From Paenibacillus sp. J31TS4 (GTDB taxonomy: Bacteria; Bacillota; Bacilli; Paenibacillales; NBRC-103111), in NCBI RefSeq assembly GCF_018403265.1, contig NZ_BOSI01000001.1, positions 434,001 through 498,000 of the forward strand: 64,000 nt of DNA. Direction: 5' to 3'. The notes under the pieces are model-generated. The model was not told the origin of the DNA, searched no databases, and saw only the letters and a program-made list of their open reading frames with translations. The translations under genes were made by a program, and so were the position numbers. Of the stretch, positions 44,097-53,226 are shown piece by piece. Each line of letters opens with the position of its first letter. Positions within the stretch are counted from its first letter, which is position 1.

Positions 44097-45425
44097 ATGG
44101 GGATAGGTCTTAATTTGTTATTGGTAGCGCTATTGATTGTCTTGAGTGCGTTTTTTGTTGCTACGGAGTTTGCTATCATCCGTCTTCGTTCCAGCCGCGT
44201 CGATCAGCTGGTGCTGGAAGGGCGCAAGAATGCGATCGCGGTCCAGCGCGTCACACGCAATCTGGACGGATACCTGTCGGCGTGCCAGCTCGGCATTACG
44301 ATCACGGCGCTCGGCATCGGCGCCTTGGGCGAGCCGACGGTCGAGAAGATGCTCTCGCCCCTGTTCGAACGCTTCGCACTTAGCCCGGAGATCAGCCATG
44401 TGATCTCGTTCGGAATCGCCTTCGTTACCATGACCTATCTCCACGTGGTCATCGGCGAGCTCGCCCCCAAATCGTGGGCGATCCAGAAAGCCGAATTCAT
44501 CAGCTTCCTGACGGCCAAGCCGATCATCTTCTTCTATAAAATCATGTACCCGTTCATCTGGGTGCTGAACGGCTCCGCCAACGCGCTGGTTCGTCTCTTC
44601 GGCCTCCAGCCCGCCAATGAGCATGAGGAGGCCCATTCCGAGGAGGAGCTTCAGATCATCCTGTCGGAAAGCTTCCAAAGCGGCAAGATCAACAATACGG
44701 AATACGGATACGTGAGCCGTATCTTCGCTTTCGACGAGATGCTTGCCAAGGAAATTATGGTGCCCCGCACCGATATGATCTGCCTGTTCACGAATCTGTC
44801 GCTTGAAGAGAACATGGCCACCATCCGCAAGGAACAGTATACCCGCTTTCCGGTCGCGACCGACAGCAAGGACAACATCGTCGGCATGATCAATACGAAG
44901 CAGTTGTTCCTGCAGCTGGAGGAGAACCGCAATCTGGACGTCTCCTCTCTTATCCACCCGGTCCTGTCGGTTCCGGAGGGGACTCCGGTCAAGTCGCTGC
45001 TTACTCGCATGCAGAAAGAACGGGTCCATATCGCAGTGCTCGTCGATGAATACGGCGGCACCGCGGGAATCGTCACGATCGAGGACATACTCGAGGAGAT
45101 CGTCGGCGAGATCCGCGACGAATTCGACGCCGACGAACGCAGGGAGATTGAGAAGCTCGACGAGCACACCTACCTGCTGGACGGCAAAGCTTCCCTGAAC
45201 GAGCTGAGCGACCTAACGGGGCTCGATCTGGAGCACGAGGAATTCGATACGGTCGGCGGCTGGCTGTACGGCCAGCTGGCCGACCCCAAGCCCGGCATGA
45301 GCTACGAGCATGGCTCGATGACATTCCTTATCCGGGAGATGACCAAGAACCGCGTCAAAAAAGTCGAACTCCGCCTGCCGTCTGCCGCCGAGCGGCAGAG
45401 CGGCGAGCCGGCCGCAGTCGAGTAA
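44097..45425 (+). CDS. CNNM/CBS/CorC_HlyC family membrane protein (hemolysin-like)
   Basis: A 442-residue protein: an N-terminal CNNM (DUF21) domain with about four helices (starting LLLVALLIVLSAFFVATEF), a CBS pair (about 210-335, with MVPRTDMICL and VDEYGGTAGIVTIEDILEEI), and a C-terminal CorC_HlyC domain (about 350-425). Relatives export or regulate Mg2+ or Co2+; the name hemolysin is historical. It follows a 22-bp palindrome and is divergent from a DUF1836 regulator, which may control it. The ATG is near AAAGGGATGTG. Confidence 0.9.
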   Translation: MGIGLNLLLVALLIVLSAFFVATEFAIIRLRSSRVDQLVLEGRKNAIAVQRVTRNLDGYLSACQLGITITALGIGALGEPTVEKMLSPLFERFALSPEISHVISFGIAFVTMTYLHVVIGELAPKSWAIQKAEFISFLTAKPIIFFYKIMYPFIWVLNGSANALVRLFGLQPANEHEEAHSEEELQIILSESFQSGKINNTEYGYVSRIFAFDEMLAKEIMVPRTDMICLFTNLSLEENMATIRKEQYTRFPVATDSKDNIVGMINTKQLFLQLEENRNLDVSSLIHPVLSVPEGTPVKSLLTRMQKERVHIAVLVDEYGGTAGIVTIEDILEEIVGEIRDEFDADERREIEKLDEHTYLLDGKASLNELSDLTGLDLEHEEFDTVGGWLYGQLADPKPGMSYEHGSMTFLIREMTKNRVKKVELRLPSAAERQSGEPAAVE

Positions 45426-45484
45426 GTGATCCACGGCGGGTAACGCCAGCACGTCAGCCATGCCGGCGCCCGGCATCCAAACGG

Positions 45485-45514
45485 CAACTCCCCTTCTTTG
45501 GAAGGGGAGTTTTT
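45485..45514 (+). terminator. Terminator of the CNNM gene
   Basis: An 11-bp stem (AACTCCCCTTC / GAAGGGGAGTT) with loop TTTG, then TTTGG. Confidence 0.85.
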
Positions 45515-45675
45515 GGCGTGTACGGATCAGTCGGGGTGGCTGCCATGTCTGGATGGAGCGCCGCCAAGTGGTCCAGCAGCAAATCCCCCTTCTCCAGTAT
45601 GATTGCTGCGTCACCAAACACCCGGACTGGCTGCCGGGCTATGGGCGCTGCTGCAGCGAGCGCTTAGCCGGCAGG

Positions 45676-46332
45676 CTAGCGCTTGATGACCACGCCGAGC
45701 AGCCGGGCGAACGAAGCCGCCTGCTCGGGAGCGATAATACAGCCGCTAACCTCATGCGGCGTAACACCGATCGACGTGAACTCACAGTCTCTGAGGTCGA
45801 TCCCCTCAAGCTTCGTCCGCGACAGCTGGGCACCTTCGAGCCTCGTCCGCTTCAGCTCTAGCTTCGCCCACTCGCAGCTCGTGAAATCCGCCTGCTCCAG
45901 TGAGCAGCCGTCGAACCTCACCTGCTTAAGATCCGAGAACCGGAAGTTCGCGTACGGCGCCAGGCAGTCCGTGAACGTGACGTTGCGGAGCGTCGCCTCG
46001 GCGAAGACCGTCCCGGTCAGCTTGCAGTTTACGAAAGCCGTCCGGTGCAGGATGCTCTCCGAGAAATCGGCATTCGATAGATCGCACCGCTCGAACAAGA
46101 GGTCCGTTCCTTCCAGCTGCGGCAGCGCCGCTCCCTCGAAGCGGACATTCCGCAGCACGAGCCTGTCCAATCGCACCTTGGCCGCTCCCTCCGCGGTCAC
46201 GACGGTATCTTCGAGAACCCCGTCCTCCAGCTGCTCTTCCTCTTCCAATCGGAGCGGATGAGGCCGGTCCAACCGCTCCGGCACCCGCGGAAGCCGCGGT
46301 GCCAGGATGGCGGTTTTTTTCGTTTCTCTCAT
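45676..46332 (-). CDS. Pentapeptide repeat protein
   Basis: A 218-residue protein. After an N-terminal charged stretch, repeats of the A(D/N)LxX type run from about residue 50 to 190 (for example LSNADFSESI, LEQADFTSCE and LEGAQLSRTKLEGIDLRD), expected to form a right-handed quadrilateral beta-helix. There is no signal peptide. Some members mimic DNA and shield gyrase, but nothing here shows that. The ATG follows AAGGAGG at nine bases. It is divergent from the MIP18-type gene. Confidence 0.85.
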   Translation of the reverse strand: MRETKKTAILAPRLPRVPERLDRPHPLRLEEEEQLEDGVLEDTVVTAEGAAKVRLDRLVLRNVRFEGAALPQLEGTDLLFERCDLSNADFSESILHRTAFVNCKLTGTVFAEATLRNVTFTDCLAPYANFRFSDLKQVRFDGCSLEQADFTSCEWAKLELKRTRLEGAQLSRTKLEGIDLRDCEFTSIGVTPHEVSGCIIAPEQAASFARLLGVVIKR

Positions 46333-46494
46333 AGGGTCCTGCCTCCTTCCGTTTCCTAATCTGCCTATTACGATACCATGCCGGAGATAGGCCGTCGACT
46401 TCTCACCTCCCGCAGGCTCGGGATGAGGCCGGCACTCGGAGGGCATACTGCCGGAAGAGGGTACCAATTGCGAAGCGGAAGGAGACTAGCAGGA

Positions 46495-46809
46495 ATGGAT
46501 TTGAAGGAACGGATCTGGCTCGCGCTTGAGGAGGTCATCGACCCGGAAATTCACGTCAACATCGTGGATTTGGGATTAGTATACGGGCTGGAGGTAGACG
46601 AGAACAAGAACGTCTCCATCCGAATGACGCTGACCATCCCGGAATGCCCGATGGCGGACGAGATTGTCCAGGACGTGAAAAGCAAGGTTGAGGCACTGCC
46701 AGAGGTCAACGAAGCGAAGGTGGAGCTGGTGTGGGAGCCGGCTTGGACGCCTGCCCTTATGACCGATCAGGGGATCGAGGAATTTCGCAGACAAAGGTCG
46801 GGCTTGTAG
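46495..46809 (+). CDS. MIP18/DUF59 family metal-sulfur cluster assembly protein
   Basis: A 104-residue protein of the DUF59 family. Key features are VIDPEIHVNIVDLGLVYG (about residue 14) and the conserved Cys in LTIPECPMADEI (about 47), which in relatives takes part in Fe-S maturation (SufT, PaaD). The start has GGAAGGAG upstream. No other suf gene lies nearby, so the role as a general Fe-S assembly factor is by family only. Confidence 0.9.
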   Translation: MDLKERIWLALEEVIDPEIHVNIVDLGLVYGLEVDENKNVSIRMTLTIPECPMADEIVQDVKSKVEALPEVNEAKVELVWEPAWTPALMTDQGIEEFRRQRSGL

Positions 46810-46925
46810 TCGTTCGGGGTACTGGCGGGGAGGAAGCGGGGCGGAATAGAATTGCAGGGAACGCCGAAGAACAGGTCCCGCATGCCGTCCCGGCCTCCGC
46901 CGTATCCGACGGTAAAACGAAAACC

Positions 46926-46950
46926 CAAAAAGCCGCGCCATAAGCGCGAC
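46926..46950 (-). terminator. Terminator of the heme oxygenase gene
   Basis: On the minus strand a 7-bp stem (GTCGCGC / GCGCGGC, loop TTATG) is followed by TTTTTGGGTTTT. Confidence 0.75.
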
Positions 46951-46990
46951 CAGAGGTCCTTGCGGTTTGAAACGGATCAGCTCTAGCGGC

Positions 46991-47335
46991 TCACTCTGCT
47001 TTCGAGGAAACCGCGATCGGGCCTTTCACCTTTTTCACTTCGTACATAGCGTGCTCCGTACGGATCACATGCTCCGGCTTCGGCTTGCCGCGGTTCTCCC
47101 GGTGCCCCTGAATGTGGATATCGCTCGTTTCCCAGCGCTTCCATGCTTCCTGGGATTCCCACCGGGTCATGACGACAACTTCTTCCTCCTCGTCGCTTCG
47201 TTTCCCCTTCTTCACCATCACGCTCATATCAAGGAAGCCCTCAATCTCCTGGATGGGGCCGGGTTTTCCGAACCGCTCGACCACCAGGTCGGACGTTCCG
47301 GCCTTCACCACAATCGTTCTCATCTGAATCAACAT
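46991..47335 (-). CDS. HmoA/IsdG-like heme-degrading monooxygenase
   Basis: A 114-residue protein of the antibiotic-biosynthesis-monooxygenase fold. The stretch VVVMTRWESQEAWKRWETSD followed by His in HIQGH (about residue 75) aligns with the Trp and His of IsdG-type heme oxygenases; the catalytic Asn of IsdG near residue 7 is not obvious (QMRTIVV), as in HmoA. It would free iron from heme in the cytosol. The ATG at 47335 follows AAGGAG at nine bases. A near-consensus Fur box lies 72 bp upstream, so iron starvation probably induces it. No heme transporter is adjacent. Confidence 0.82.
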   Translation of the reverse strand: MLIQMRTIVVKAGTSDLVVERFGKPGPIQEIEGFLDMSVMVKKGKRSDEEEEVVVMTRWESQEAWKRWETSDIHIQGHRENRGKPKPEHVIRTEHAMYEVKKVKGPIAVSSKAE

Positions 47336-47406
47336 AACGACACGCTCCTTCACCGGATTTCTCTGCAGCCAGGGAGGCTGGAAGATTTCGTCTTCTTTCA
47401 TCATAT

Positions 47407-47425
47407 TGATAATGATTCTCATTGT
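47407..47425. promoter_or_regulatory. Fur box upstream of the heme oxygenase gene
   Basis: GATAATGATTCTCATTGTC matches 16 of 19 positions of the Fur consensus GATAATGATAATCATTATC. Confidence 0.85.
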
Positions 47426-47517
47426 CAATGAGAAAAGCTAGTGACGTGTGAGCCGGCACGAGACTGGACGCCTATACGATCCGGAAATAGCGCCGGGGAT
47501 AGTCGCCGGCGAACGCA

Positions 47518-47548
47518 AAGAGGCGGAACTGCTCAGGTTCCGCCTCTT
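47518..47548 (-). terminator. Hairpin after the aldehyde dehydrogenase gene
   Basis: A 12-bp stem (AAGAGGCGGAAC / GTTCCGCCTCTT) with a seven-base loop, 40 bp past the stop; the T-run is short. Confidence 0.65.
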
Positions 47549-47588
47549 GGTCTGTCTGGCTGCATTGTCGGAGCTCAGCTCTATTCCC

Positions 47589-48971
47589 TTATTTCAAAAA
47601 CCGGCGCATCCACTTCAGCCCGTTCTTGGCCCCGGGGTAACGGAACGGAAGATCGAAGCGGACGGGCTGCTTCAAGATGCTCTTGTGGTGGGAAAACGTC
47701 TCGAAGCTGCCCTGACCATGGTAGCTCCCCATTCCGCTCTCCCCCACCCCTCCGAACGGCAAATAGGGAGTCGCGATGTGCATCAGCGTGTCGTTCACCG
47801 TTCCTCCGCCGAAGGACAGCCTGCCCAGCACCTCGCGCTCCACCCGCTTGTCCCGTGTAAACAAATAGAGGGCAAGCGGCTTGGGGCGTGACCTGACAAA
47901 GCGCACGGCCTGATCGACCGTCTCGTACTCGAGCACTGGCAGAATCGGGCCGAAGATCTCCTCCTGCATAACCGGCATCTCCTCGGTCACACCCGTCAGC
48001 ACGGTTGGCGCGATCCGTCTGGCTGCGGGATCCCGTTCGCCGCCCGTGGCGAGCGTCCCGTCCTCGAGAAAAGCGGCCAGCCTGGCATAATGGCGGTCCG
48101 AGACGATGGAACCGTATGCGGGATGCTCGAGGGGACGGTCTCCATAGAAGGAACGAATGGAGCGGGCGAGCTCTTCCACCAGCTTGTCCTTGAGCGCCCG
48201 ATGCGCCAGCACATAATCCGGCGCGATGCACGTCTGGCCGGCATTCGTGAATTTGCCGAAGGCGATCCGTTTGGCCGCGAGTGCCGGATCGGCGTCCTCA
48301 TGCACAATGCACGGGCTCTTGCCGCCAAGCTCCAGCGTGACCGGCGTCAAATGCTTGGCGGCCGCCTCCATGACGAGTTTGCCGACCGGCACGCTACCCG
48401 TGAAGAAGATATAGTCGAACGGCAGCTCGAGGAGCTCCGTACTCGTCTGAACGCCCCCTTGTACCACTGCAACATAGTCCGGCGGAAAAGCGGCCGCCAG
48501 CACCTCCGCAACGACGGCCGACACGGAAGGCGTCAGCTCCGACGGCTTGACGATCGCCGTGTTGCCGGCGGCGATTGCGCCGATGAGCGGAGCGATCGCG
48601 AGCTGGAACGGGTAATTCCAGGGCGCGAGAATGAGCACCGTGCCGTATGGCTCGGGCACGATCCATCCCCGGGAGCCGACATGCGTCAGCGCCGTTTTGA
48701 CGCGACGTGGCTTGGCCCATTGGGGAAGCCGCTTGGCGGCGTACCGGATTTCCTCGTACAGAATGCCGATCTCGGTCGCATACGCTTCCTGCTCCGATTT
48801 GCTGAGATCGCGGTGGAGCGCGCCCAGAATCTGCTGTTCCTTGCTCCGAATCGCTTCCTTGAGTGCCGCGAGACGGCGCAGCCGCTCCTCGACACTCCGG
48901 GTGGCGCCTCCGGAGAAGAACGCTTTTTGCTTATCGAATAGGCTCGGAATGAAGCCGGGATTGCTGGTCAT
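47589..48971 (-). CDS. Aldehyde dehydrogenase (class 3-like)
   Basis: A 460-residue NAD(P)-dependent enzyme that oxidises aldehydes to acids. The NAD site is in [13 protein letters not shown] (about residue 106) and FTGSVPVGK (about 203), the catalytic Glu in TLELGGKSP (about 225) and the catalytic Cys in [11 protein letters not shown] (about 260). It is shorter than class 1/2 enzymes and resembles the fatty-aldehyde/YwdH group. I chose the ATG with GGAAGGA eight bases upstream over one 21 bases earlier. Monocistronic by position. Confidence 0.92.
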   Translation of the reverse strand: MTSNPGFIPSLFDKQKAFFSGGATRSVEERLRRLAALKEAIRSKEQQILGALHRDLSKSEQEAYATEIGILYEEIRYAAKRLPQWAKPRRVKTALTHVGSRGWIVPEPYGTVLILAPWNYPFQLAIAPLIGAIAAGNTAIVKPSELTPSVSAVVAEVLAAAFPPDYVAVVQGGVQTSTELLELPFDYIFFTGSVPVGKLVMEAAAKHLTPVTLELGGKSPCIVHEDADPALAAKRIAFGKFTNAGQTCIAPDYVLAHRALKDKLVEELARSIRSFYGDRPLEHPAYGSIVSDRHYARLAAFLEDGTLATGGERDPAARRIAPTVLTGVTEEMPVMQEEIFGPILPVLEYETVDQAVRFVRSRPKPLALYLFTRDKRVEREVLGRLSFGGGTVNDTLMHIATPYLPFGGVGESGMGSYHGQGSFETFSHHKSILKQPVRFDLPFRYPGAKNGLKWMRRFLK

Positions 48972-49044
48972 GGCGATCGTCCTTCCTTCCATGCAAGTCC
49001 AAATGCTGTCTCTTCATCATAAGCAATGGCCGACCCCAAAACAA

Positions 49045-49084
49045 GAAACGGCCTTTCGGCGCAAGGCTTGCTGCCGAAAGGCCG
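49045..49084 (-). terminator. Terminator of the ZIP transporter gene
   Basis: A 12-bp stem (CGGCCTTTCGGC / GCCGAAAGGCCG) followed on the minus strand by GTTTCTTGTTTTGG. Confidence 0.75.
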
Positions 49085-49107
49085 GCCGGACACGGCAGGC
49101 CGCTCCT

Positions 49108-49839
49108 TTAGCCGAACCAGAAGCTGATGTACACCATGACCAAGAGACCGGCAATGAACGAGTACGTCGACGGTCTCTCGTAGCCGTGGCCGTGGCTTTC
49201 GGGGATGAGCTCCTTGTACACGATAAACATCATAGCTCCTGACGCGAAAGCAAGCCCATAGCCGACGAGCGTTTCGATCGAGCTGGCCGCAAAATAGCCG
49301 ATGAACGCCGAGATGACCTCCATGAACGCCGTAGCCGCCACGACGAGGAACGCTTTGGCCTTGCTGACATTGGAATTAATGAGGAAGACGGCAAGAATCA
49401 ATCCCTCCGGCATGTTCTGGGCGCCGATCGAGATAGCGACGAGCGGCCCAAGGCTCTCGTTCGAGCTCGCGTAGCTGAATCCGGTGCTCAGCCCCTCGGG
49501 AATGTTATGAATGAACAGAGCAATGATAACAAGCAGCGATTTGGCGCTGAACTGGCCGATGCCCGAATCGTTCTCCACATCGATATGCGGGATGTTGTGC
49601 TCGATCTGATCAAGCAGCGCGATCCCGATCAGGAACCCGATCGTCAAGGCGAGGACCCCTGATTCTTCAATCGCCTGAGGCATGAGGCCGAAGGTGGATG
49701 CCGAGACCATAATGCCGGCGGCAAACGCGATGAGGATGTCTTTCCATTTTTCGGACAGCGTGCGGACAAACAGCAGAGGAACGGCGCCGAGTACGGTCGA
49801 CATTGCGGCAAGAAAGCTTCCGAGCAGAGCGGTTTCCAT
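49108..49839 (-). CDS. ZIP family divalent metal transporter
   Basis: A 243-residue membrane protein with about eight helices. HNIPEGLSTG (about residue 110) and GAQNMPEG (about 138) are the metal-site motifs of the fourth and fifth helices of ZIP importers; the second departs from the usual HExPHE. It would bring zinc, iron or manganese into the cell. The ATG follows AGGGGAGG. No Zur or Fur box was recognised upstream. Confidence 0.88.
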   Translation of the reverse strand: METALLGSFLAAMSTVLGAVPLLFVRTLSEKWKDILIAFAAGIMVSASTFGLMPQAIEESGVLALTIGFLIGIALLDQIEHNIPHIDVENDSGIGQFSAKSLLVIIALFIHNIPEGLSTGFSYASSNESLGPLVAISIGAQNMPEGLILAVFLINSNVSKAKAFLVVAATAFMEVISAFIGYFAASSIETLVGYGLAFASGAMMFIVYKELIPESHGHGYERPSTYSFIAGLLVMVYISFWFG

Positions 49840-50188
49840 GAATCCTCCCCTGTTCCTGTTTGGGTAGTCTCGAATAATAGGCTACTGCTAATATATACAA
49901 CTGGGGGGAACGAATTGCCTCTCCCGCGACCGTTCGCCGCAGAGGTGCCGGTTCGATTATGCACGAGGTCCCCCCCGAACAAGAACAGAGCGCGAGAAGA
50001 CAAAGGCGGGTGCCGGGAACGGTTAGCGTCCTTTCCTCCTTCCCATACTAGTCGGGAAGGCGGCCTGGAAGGGAATCTACGTAGATTTGCGTGAATTCGC
50101 TTTCCGTGCCGGTACCGGAAGCTCTCCCTATGGTGTACAATGGAAGGAAAAGCTATCGTGCTGCAACACTAGATAGAGGTGGTTCAAA
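49840..50188. other. Intergenic region, ZIP and HNH genes
   Basis: There is no convincing gene. A short palindrome CCGGTACCGG and a possible -10 (TACAAT) precede the HNH gene near 50109-50141, without a matching -35. Confidence 0.35.
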
Positions 50189-51496
50189 TTGAGCGAAACA
50201 GCAAACAGTCGAGAACCGATGGAAGAAGTAACGGCGGGGACTGCTCCGCCTTCCCATAAACGATGCTCCTACTGCAACGAAGCTCGTCCGCTGGAGGATT
50301 TTTTGCGGCGGACGGGCAAGCGCTCCGGCAAGGCGTCCCGCAGAGGAGCGTGCCGCGCCTGCCGGCAGCAGAGGAAACGGCAGCTGGCGGGAGAAGCGCC
50401 CGCCGGCGATACGAGCACGTCGCTCGTGCCCGAGTCCGAGAGCGGGATAAGCAAGGTAGAGGCGCCAACACCAGCCGTTCAGGAGAGCACTATGCAGGGA
50501 CTCTGGTCGGCTGACGCGGTGGGTCTTGCGCATGCTGCCGAAGCTGCAGACGTGGACGGACCGGTACACGTGTCAGCGCTAGACAGTGAGAAGCCAGCGC
50601 AGGAAACCGGATCTATCGAGGAGACGTCTCCGAAGAAGAAGCCTCGCAAGAGACGGCGCAAAACCCGCCGCAATCCGTCTGCCATCGACGAGGTCTCGGC
50701 TGCGCCGCAGCCAGAAGAGGGCCTCCCGCACCCGAACCGGACGGCGGTAGAGACAGACGGCACCTCTCTTCTGGCATTGAAAGATCGTGCCGCTCGGGCA
50801 ACAAGAGAGCCCGGCCAGCCCGGTACCGAACCGGCCGTTCTATCGGATCCCGAAGCGGCTTCGGGGCCGGCTGCCGGCGCCGATGCGTTCCCGGACGCTG
50901 CTGACGCTGTGGAAGACACAGAAGGCAAGCCGAAGAAGCGCAAGAGACGGGCCCGGAGACGGCGGTCCAAGGCCAAGAAGGCTGCGCCCGCTCCTCAGAC
51001 GACACTTACGCCTGAGGAGGAGGCGGCGCTTGCGGCCGCAGAAGCCGCCGCCCGCAAGCGCGCCAGCACGTACAGCCGCCCGCTGCCCGTCGCTCCTCCC
51101 CGTCCGGACGGTCCCGAAGCATCGTTCCTGCGGCCGACCCGTACCGGTGTTATCCGCATGCGAGGCCGGACGGACAAAGGCCGCCGGTGGTACCAGGAGA
51201 CGGACCTGGAGACCGCCGTCACGCTCGTGCGGGAGCATGCAGCGGTCGTCGTGAACCGCTCCACGATCCGGCGGCTGTACAGCAACAAGAAATTCCGGTC
51301 CTATATCCTGAATCGGGACCGCTATACCTGTTTCTTTTGCGGGGAATATGGAGACACGATCGATCATCTGCTCCCACGTGCCAAGGGTGGCCATACGACT
51401 CCCGTCAACTGTGTCTGCGCCTGCTCCATTTGCAACCAGAGCAAGGCGGACCGTCATTTGGACGATTTCCTAGATTCCCGAGGGGAAGCGGAATGA
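50189..51496 (+). CDS. HNH endonuclease with N-terminal zinc finger and long basic disordered linker
   Basis: A 435-residue protein. The N terminus has a four-Cys zinc-binding pattern (CSYCNEARPLEDFL, then CRACR). From about 65 to 330 it is low-complexity, with two arginine/lysine clusters (KKKPRKRRRKTRRN and KKRKRRARRRRSKAK) separated by acidic/Ala/Pro stretches. The HNH domain is at the C terminus: CFFCGE, DHLLPRAKGG and NCVCACSICNQSKAD give the zinc cysteines and the HNH core. The start is TTG after AGAGGTGG. The basic patches suggest nucleic-acid binding; target and role are unknown. Confidence 0.8.
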   Translation: MSETANSREPMEEVTAGTAPPSHKRCSYCNEARPLEDFLRRTGKRSGKASRRGACRACRQQRKRQLAGEAPAGDTSTSLVPESESGISKVEAPTPAVQESTMQGLWSADAVGLAHAAEAADVDGPVHVSALDSEKPAQETGSIEETSPKKKPRKRRRKTRRNPSAIDEVSAAPQPEEGLPHPNRTAVETDGTSLLALKDRAARATREPGQPGTEPAVLSDPEAASGPAAGADAFPDAADAVEDTEGKPKKRKRRARRRRSKAKKAAPAPQTTLTPEEEAALAAAEAAARKRASTYSRPLPVAPPRPDGPEASFLRPTRTGVIRMRGRTDKGRRWYQETDLETAVTLVREHAAVVVNRSTIRRLYSNKKFRSYILNRDRYTCFFCGEYGDTIDHLLPRAKGGHTTPVNCVCACSICNQSKADRHLDDFLDSRGEAE

Positions 51497-51520
51497 GGAG
51501 CGAAGTCCCCTCCTTCTCAT

Positions 51521-51578
51521 AAACAACCAGCCATAAGAGGTACACGCGTACCGGGCTTATGGCTGGTTGTTTTTTTTT
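51521..51578 (+). terminator. Strong terminator after the HNH gene
   Basis: A 17-bp stem (AAACAACCAGCCATAAG and its complement) with an inner GGTAC/GTACC stem, then a long T-run. Confidence 0.92.
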
Positions 51579-51645
51579 GTGCGGGCGGATGTTGTGGTCC
51601 TATCAACAAAACTTGTAAAACATACGCTCCCATAACTAGCGAGGA

Positions 51646-52002
51646 TTAGCGCTTCTCCAAATGAACGGGAACCCCAAATCCCTCACTACGGGAAAGCAGC
51701 TTGTTAATGGCATCACGCTCGGGTTTTGAATCATATCTCACCAAAACGAGCCCACGTTCCTGATCATTTTTACAGGGCTTACCCACTTCCACTTCGATCC
51801 CCTCACCCAGCTTTTCTATTTCCTTGGCGAACTGTTCGTGATTCTCCAAAGCAGCAGTGGCCTCCGCAACGGTCGGCAGCTGGTCGCATGGCGGGTGGGT
51901 GTCTTTTGGCGGTGTCGGTATCCAGCCATTTATAAACGCAAATACTCCTGCTAACAAGAATAAGCCAACACTGAAACTGATAATAATCTTAGATGCTTTC
52001 AT
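51646..52002 (-). CDS. Small membrane-anchored hypothetical protein
   Basis: A 118-residue protein with one N-terminal helix (IIISFSVGLFLLAGVFAFI), placing about 95 residues outside. Two cysteines (HPPCDQLP and GKPCKND) could form a disulfide. I recognise no domain. The start follows AAGGAGGATC. Base composition is clearly lower in GC than the genes upstream, like the two-component genes next to it, so all three may have arrived together. Possibly a partner of the sensor kinase; this is speculation. Confidence 0.7.
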   Translation of the reverse strand: MKASKIIISFSVGLFLLAGVFAFINGWIPTPPKDTHPPCDQLPTVAEATAALENHEQFAKEIEKLGEGIEVEVGKPCKNDQERGLVLVRYDSKPERDAINKLLSRSEGFGVPVHLEKR

Positions 52003-52110
52003 AAGGATCCTCCTTGTGTTCTTTAGTTACCTCATCAACAACCAAGTGCTGAAATGTCCGCCCGCATAGCGAACATCGCTTTGAGAGTTTGATTCTAAAC
52101 GTAGTATAGG

Positions 52111-52140
52111 GCAAAAAAATAAACACCATGGAAATGGTGT
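52111..52140 (-). terminator. Terminator after the sensor kinase gene
   Basis: A 7-bp stem (ACACCAT / ATGGTGT, loop TTCC) followed on the minus strand by TTATTTTTTT. Confidence 0.85.
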
Positions 52141-52158
52141 CTTAACGGAACCTTAATT

Positions 52159-53226
52159 TTATTGAGGAAATAAAATGGTTATCTTCGTTCCTCTATTCGG
52201 CTCACTTTCGACTTTAATCTGCCCCCCTTGTTTTTCAATAAATTGTTTAGCAATGGACATTCCGAGCCCTGACCCGAGATGGGGCCTGTCCGTCGTCGTC
52301 CCGCGGTAATATTGATGAAATAATTGTTGAATTGTTCTAGCATCCATTCCGATGCCGTCATCTTTAATTTCTATTAAGGTTGAACCTTCTATTGTTTCTA
52401 TGGAGACAGTAATCGTTGTTTCGCGGGGATTATGATAAATAGCATTCATAATGAAATTTTCTAAAGCTCTTTTTAATAATGTCTGATCAAAAGATAAGAA
52501 ATGATCGCCTTCATCCTTGACGTTTAAATGGATAGGATAGTCATTAGCCATCGGATACTGACGGAGATCCTCCAAAACATGTTCTAAAAAAGCGACCAGA
52601 TTGATAGTGCGTGAATTCAGCGGAATTTGCATTTTATCAAACTCATAAACAACACTTAAATCATCAATTAACTGCTCCATATACAATGATTTTTCTTCAA
52701 TAATTTTAGCAAATTCCTTCCTTTCTTCTTCACTCCATTGATGTTCGGAGCGAAGCATGGCTGCGTAACCTTTAATGTAGGATAACGGCGTTTTTAAGTC
52801 ATGTGTCACTCCGGACGTCCAGTTCTTCCTTGTTTCTTCAAGATCGTTTCGTTCTTTCTCCGCTGCGTTGAGTTGATAGGTTAACCCATCAAGCTTTGAT
52901 TTAAGCTCCAAAAACAGACGGAACCTCATCTTATTTAAGGGGACCGTCTTTATTGTGTCGGGCATTTGAAAAACCCCAAGTGATAATTGATCGATCCAGC
53001 GTATAAAAAAGAATAGAGGCTTTCTAATTTGGCGGTCGATAACAAGTCCAATCAAAATAAGTATGCCAATTAATAGGAGCGGGAATAAACCATATGTCAC
53101 CCATCCATTACTTCCTAAAGGGATGTTCAATAAGGTTAGGGCTGAGAATCCCGTAACAAAAAAAATAGCACCTATAGTTATAAAAATAAGGAATAATATC
53201 CATGAAAGTTTGGTTTCTAATTTCAT
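52159..53226 (-). CDS. Two-component sensor histidine kinase
   Basis: A 355-residue membrane kinase. Two helices lie near the N terminus (about 10-32 and 42-63) with a very short loop outside, so it probably senses the membrane itself. HisKA carries the phospho-His in TSGVTHDLKTPLSYI (about residue 143); N box NFIMNAIYHN, G1 DDGIGMD and G2 GSGLGMSIAK follow. The ATG overlaps the response-regulator stop by 4 bp (ATGA), and AAGGTG lies six bases upstream. Low-GC, unlike most of the window. The short-loop layout resembles antimicrobial-peptide-sensing kinases of Firmicutes, without proof here. Confidence 0.88.
   Translation of the reverse strand: MKLETKLSWILFLIFITIGAIFFVTGFSALTLLNIPLGSNGWVTYGLFPLLLIGILILIGLVIDRQIRKPLFFFIRWIDQLSLGVFQMPDTIKTVPLNKMRFRLFLELKSKLDGLTYQLNAAEKERNDLEETRKNWTSGVTHDLKTPLSYIKGYAAMLRSEHQWSEEERKEFAKIIEEKSLYMEQLIDDLSVVYEFDKMQIPLNSRTINLVAFLEHVLEDLRQYPMANDYPIHLNVKDEGDHFLSFDQTLLKRALENFIMNAIYHNPRETTITVSIETIEGSTLIEIKDDGIGMDARTIQQLFHQYYRGTTTDRPHLGSGLGMSIAKQFIEKQGGQIKVESEPNRGTKITILFPQ

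Noticed and set aside
45426-45675. Possible Cys-containing plus-strand gene after the CNNM gene
   Set aside because: The frame runs antisense into the pentapeptide gene, has no ribosome binding site and crosses the CNNM terminator.
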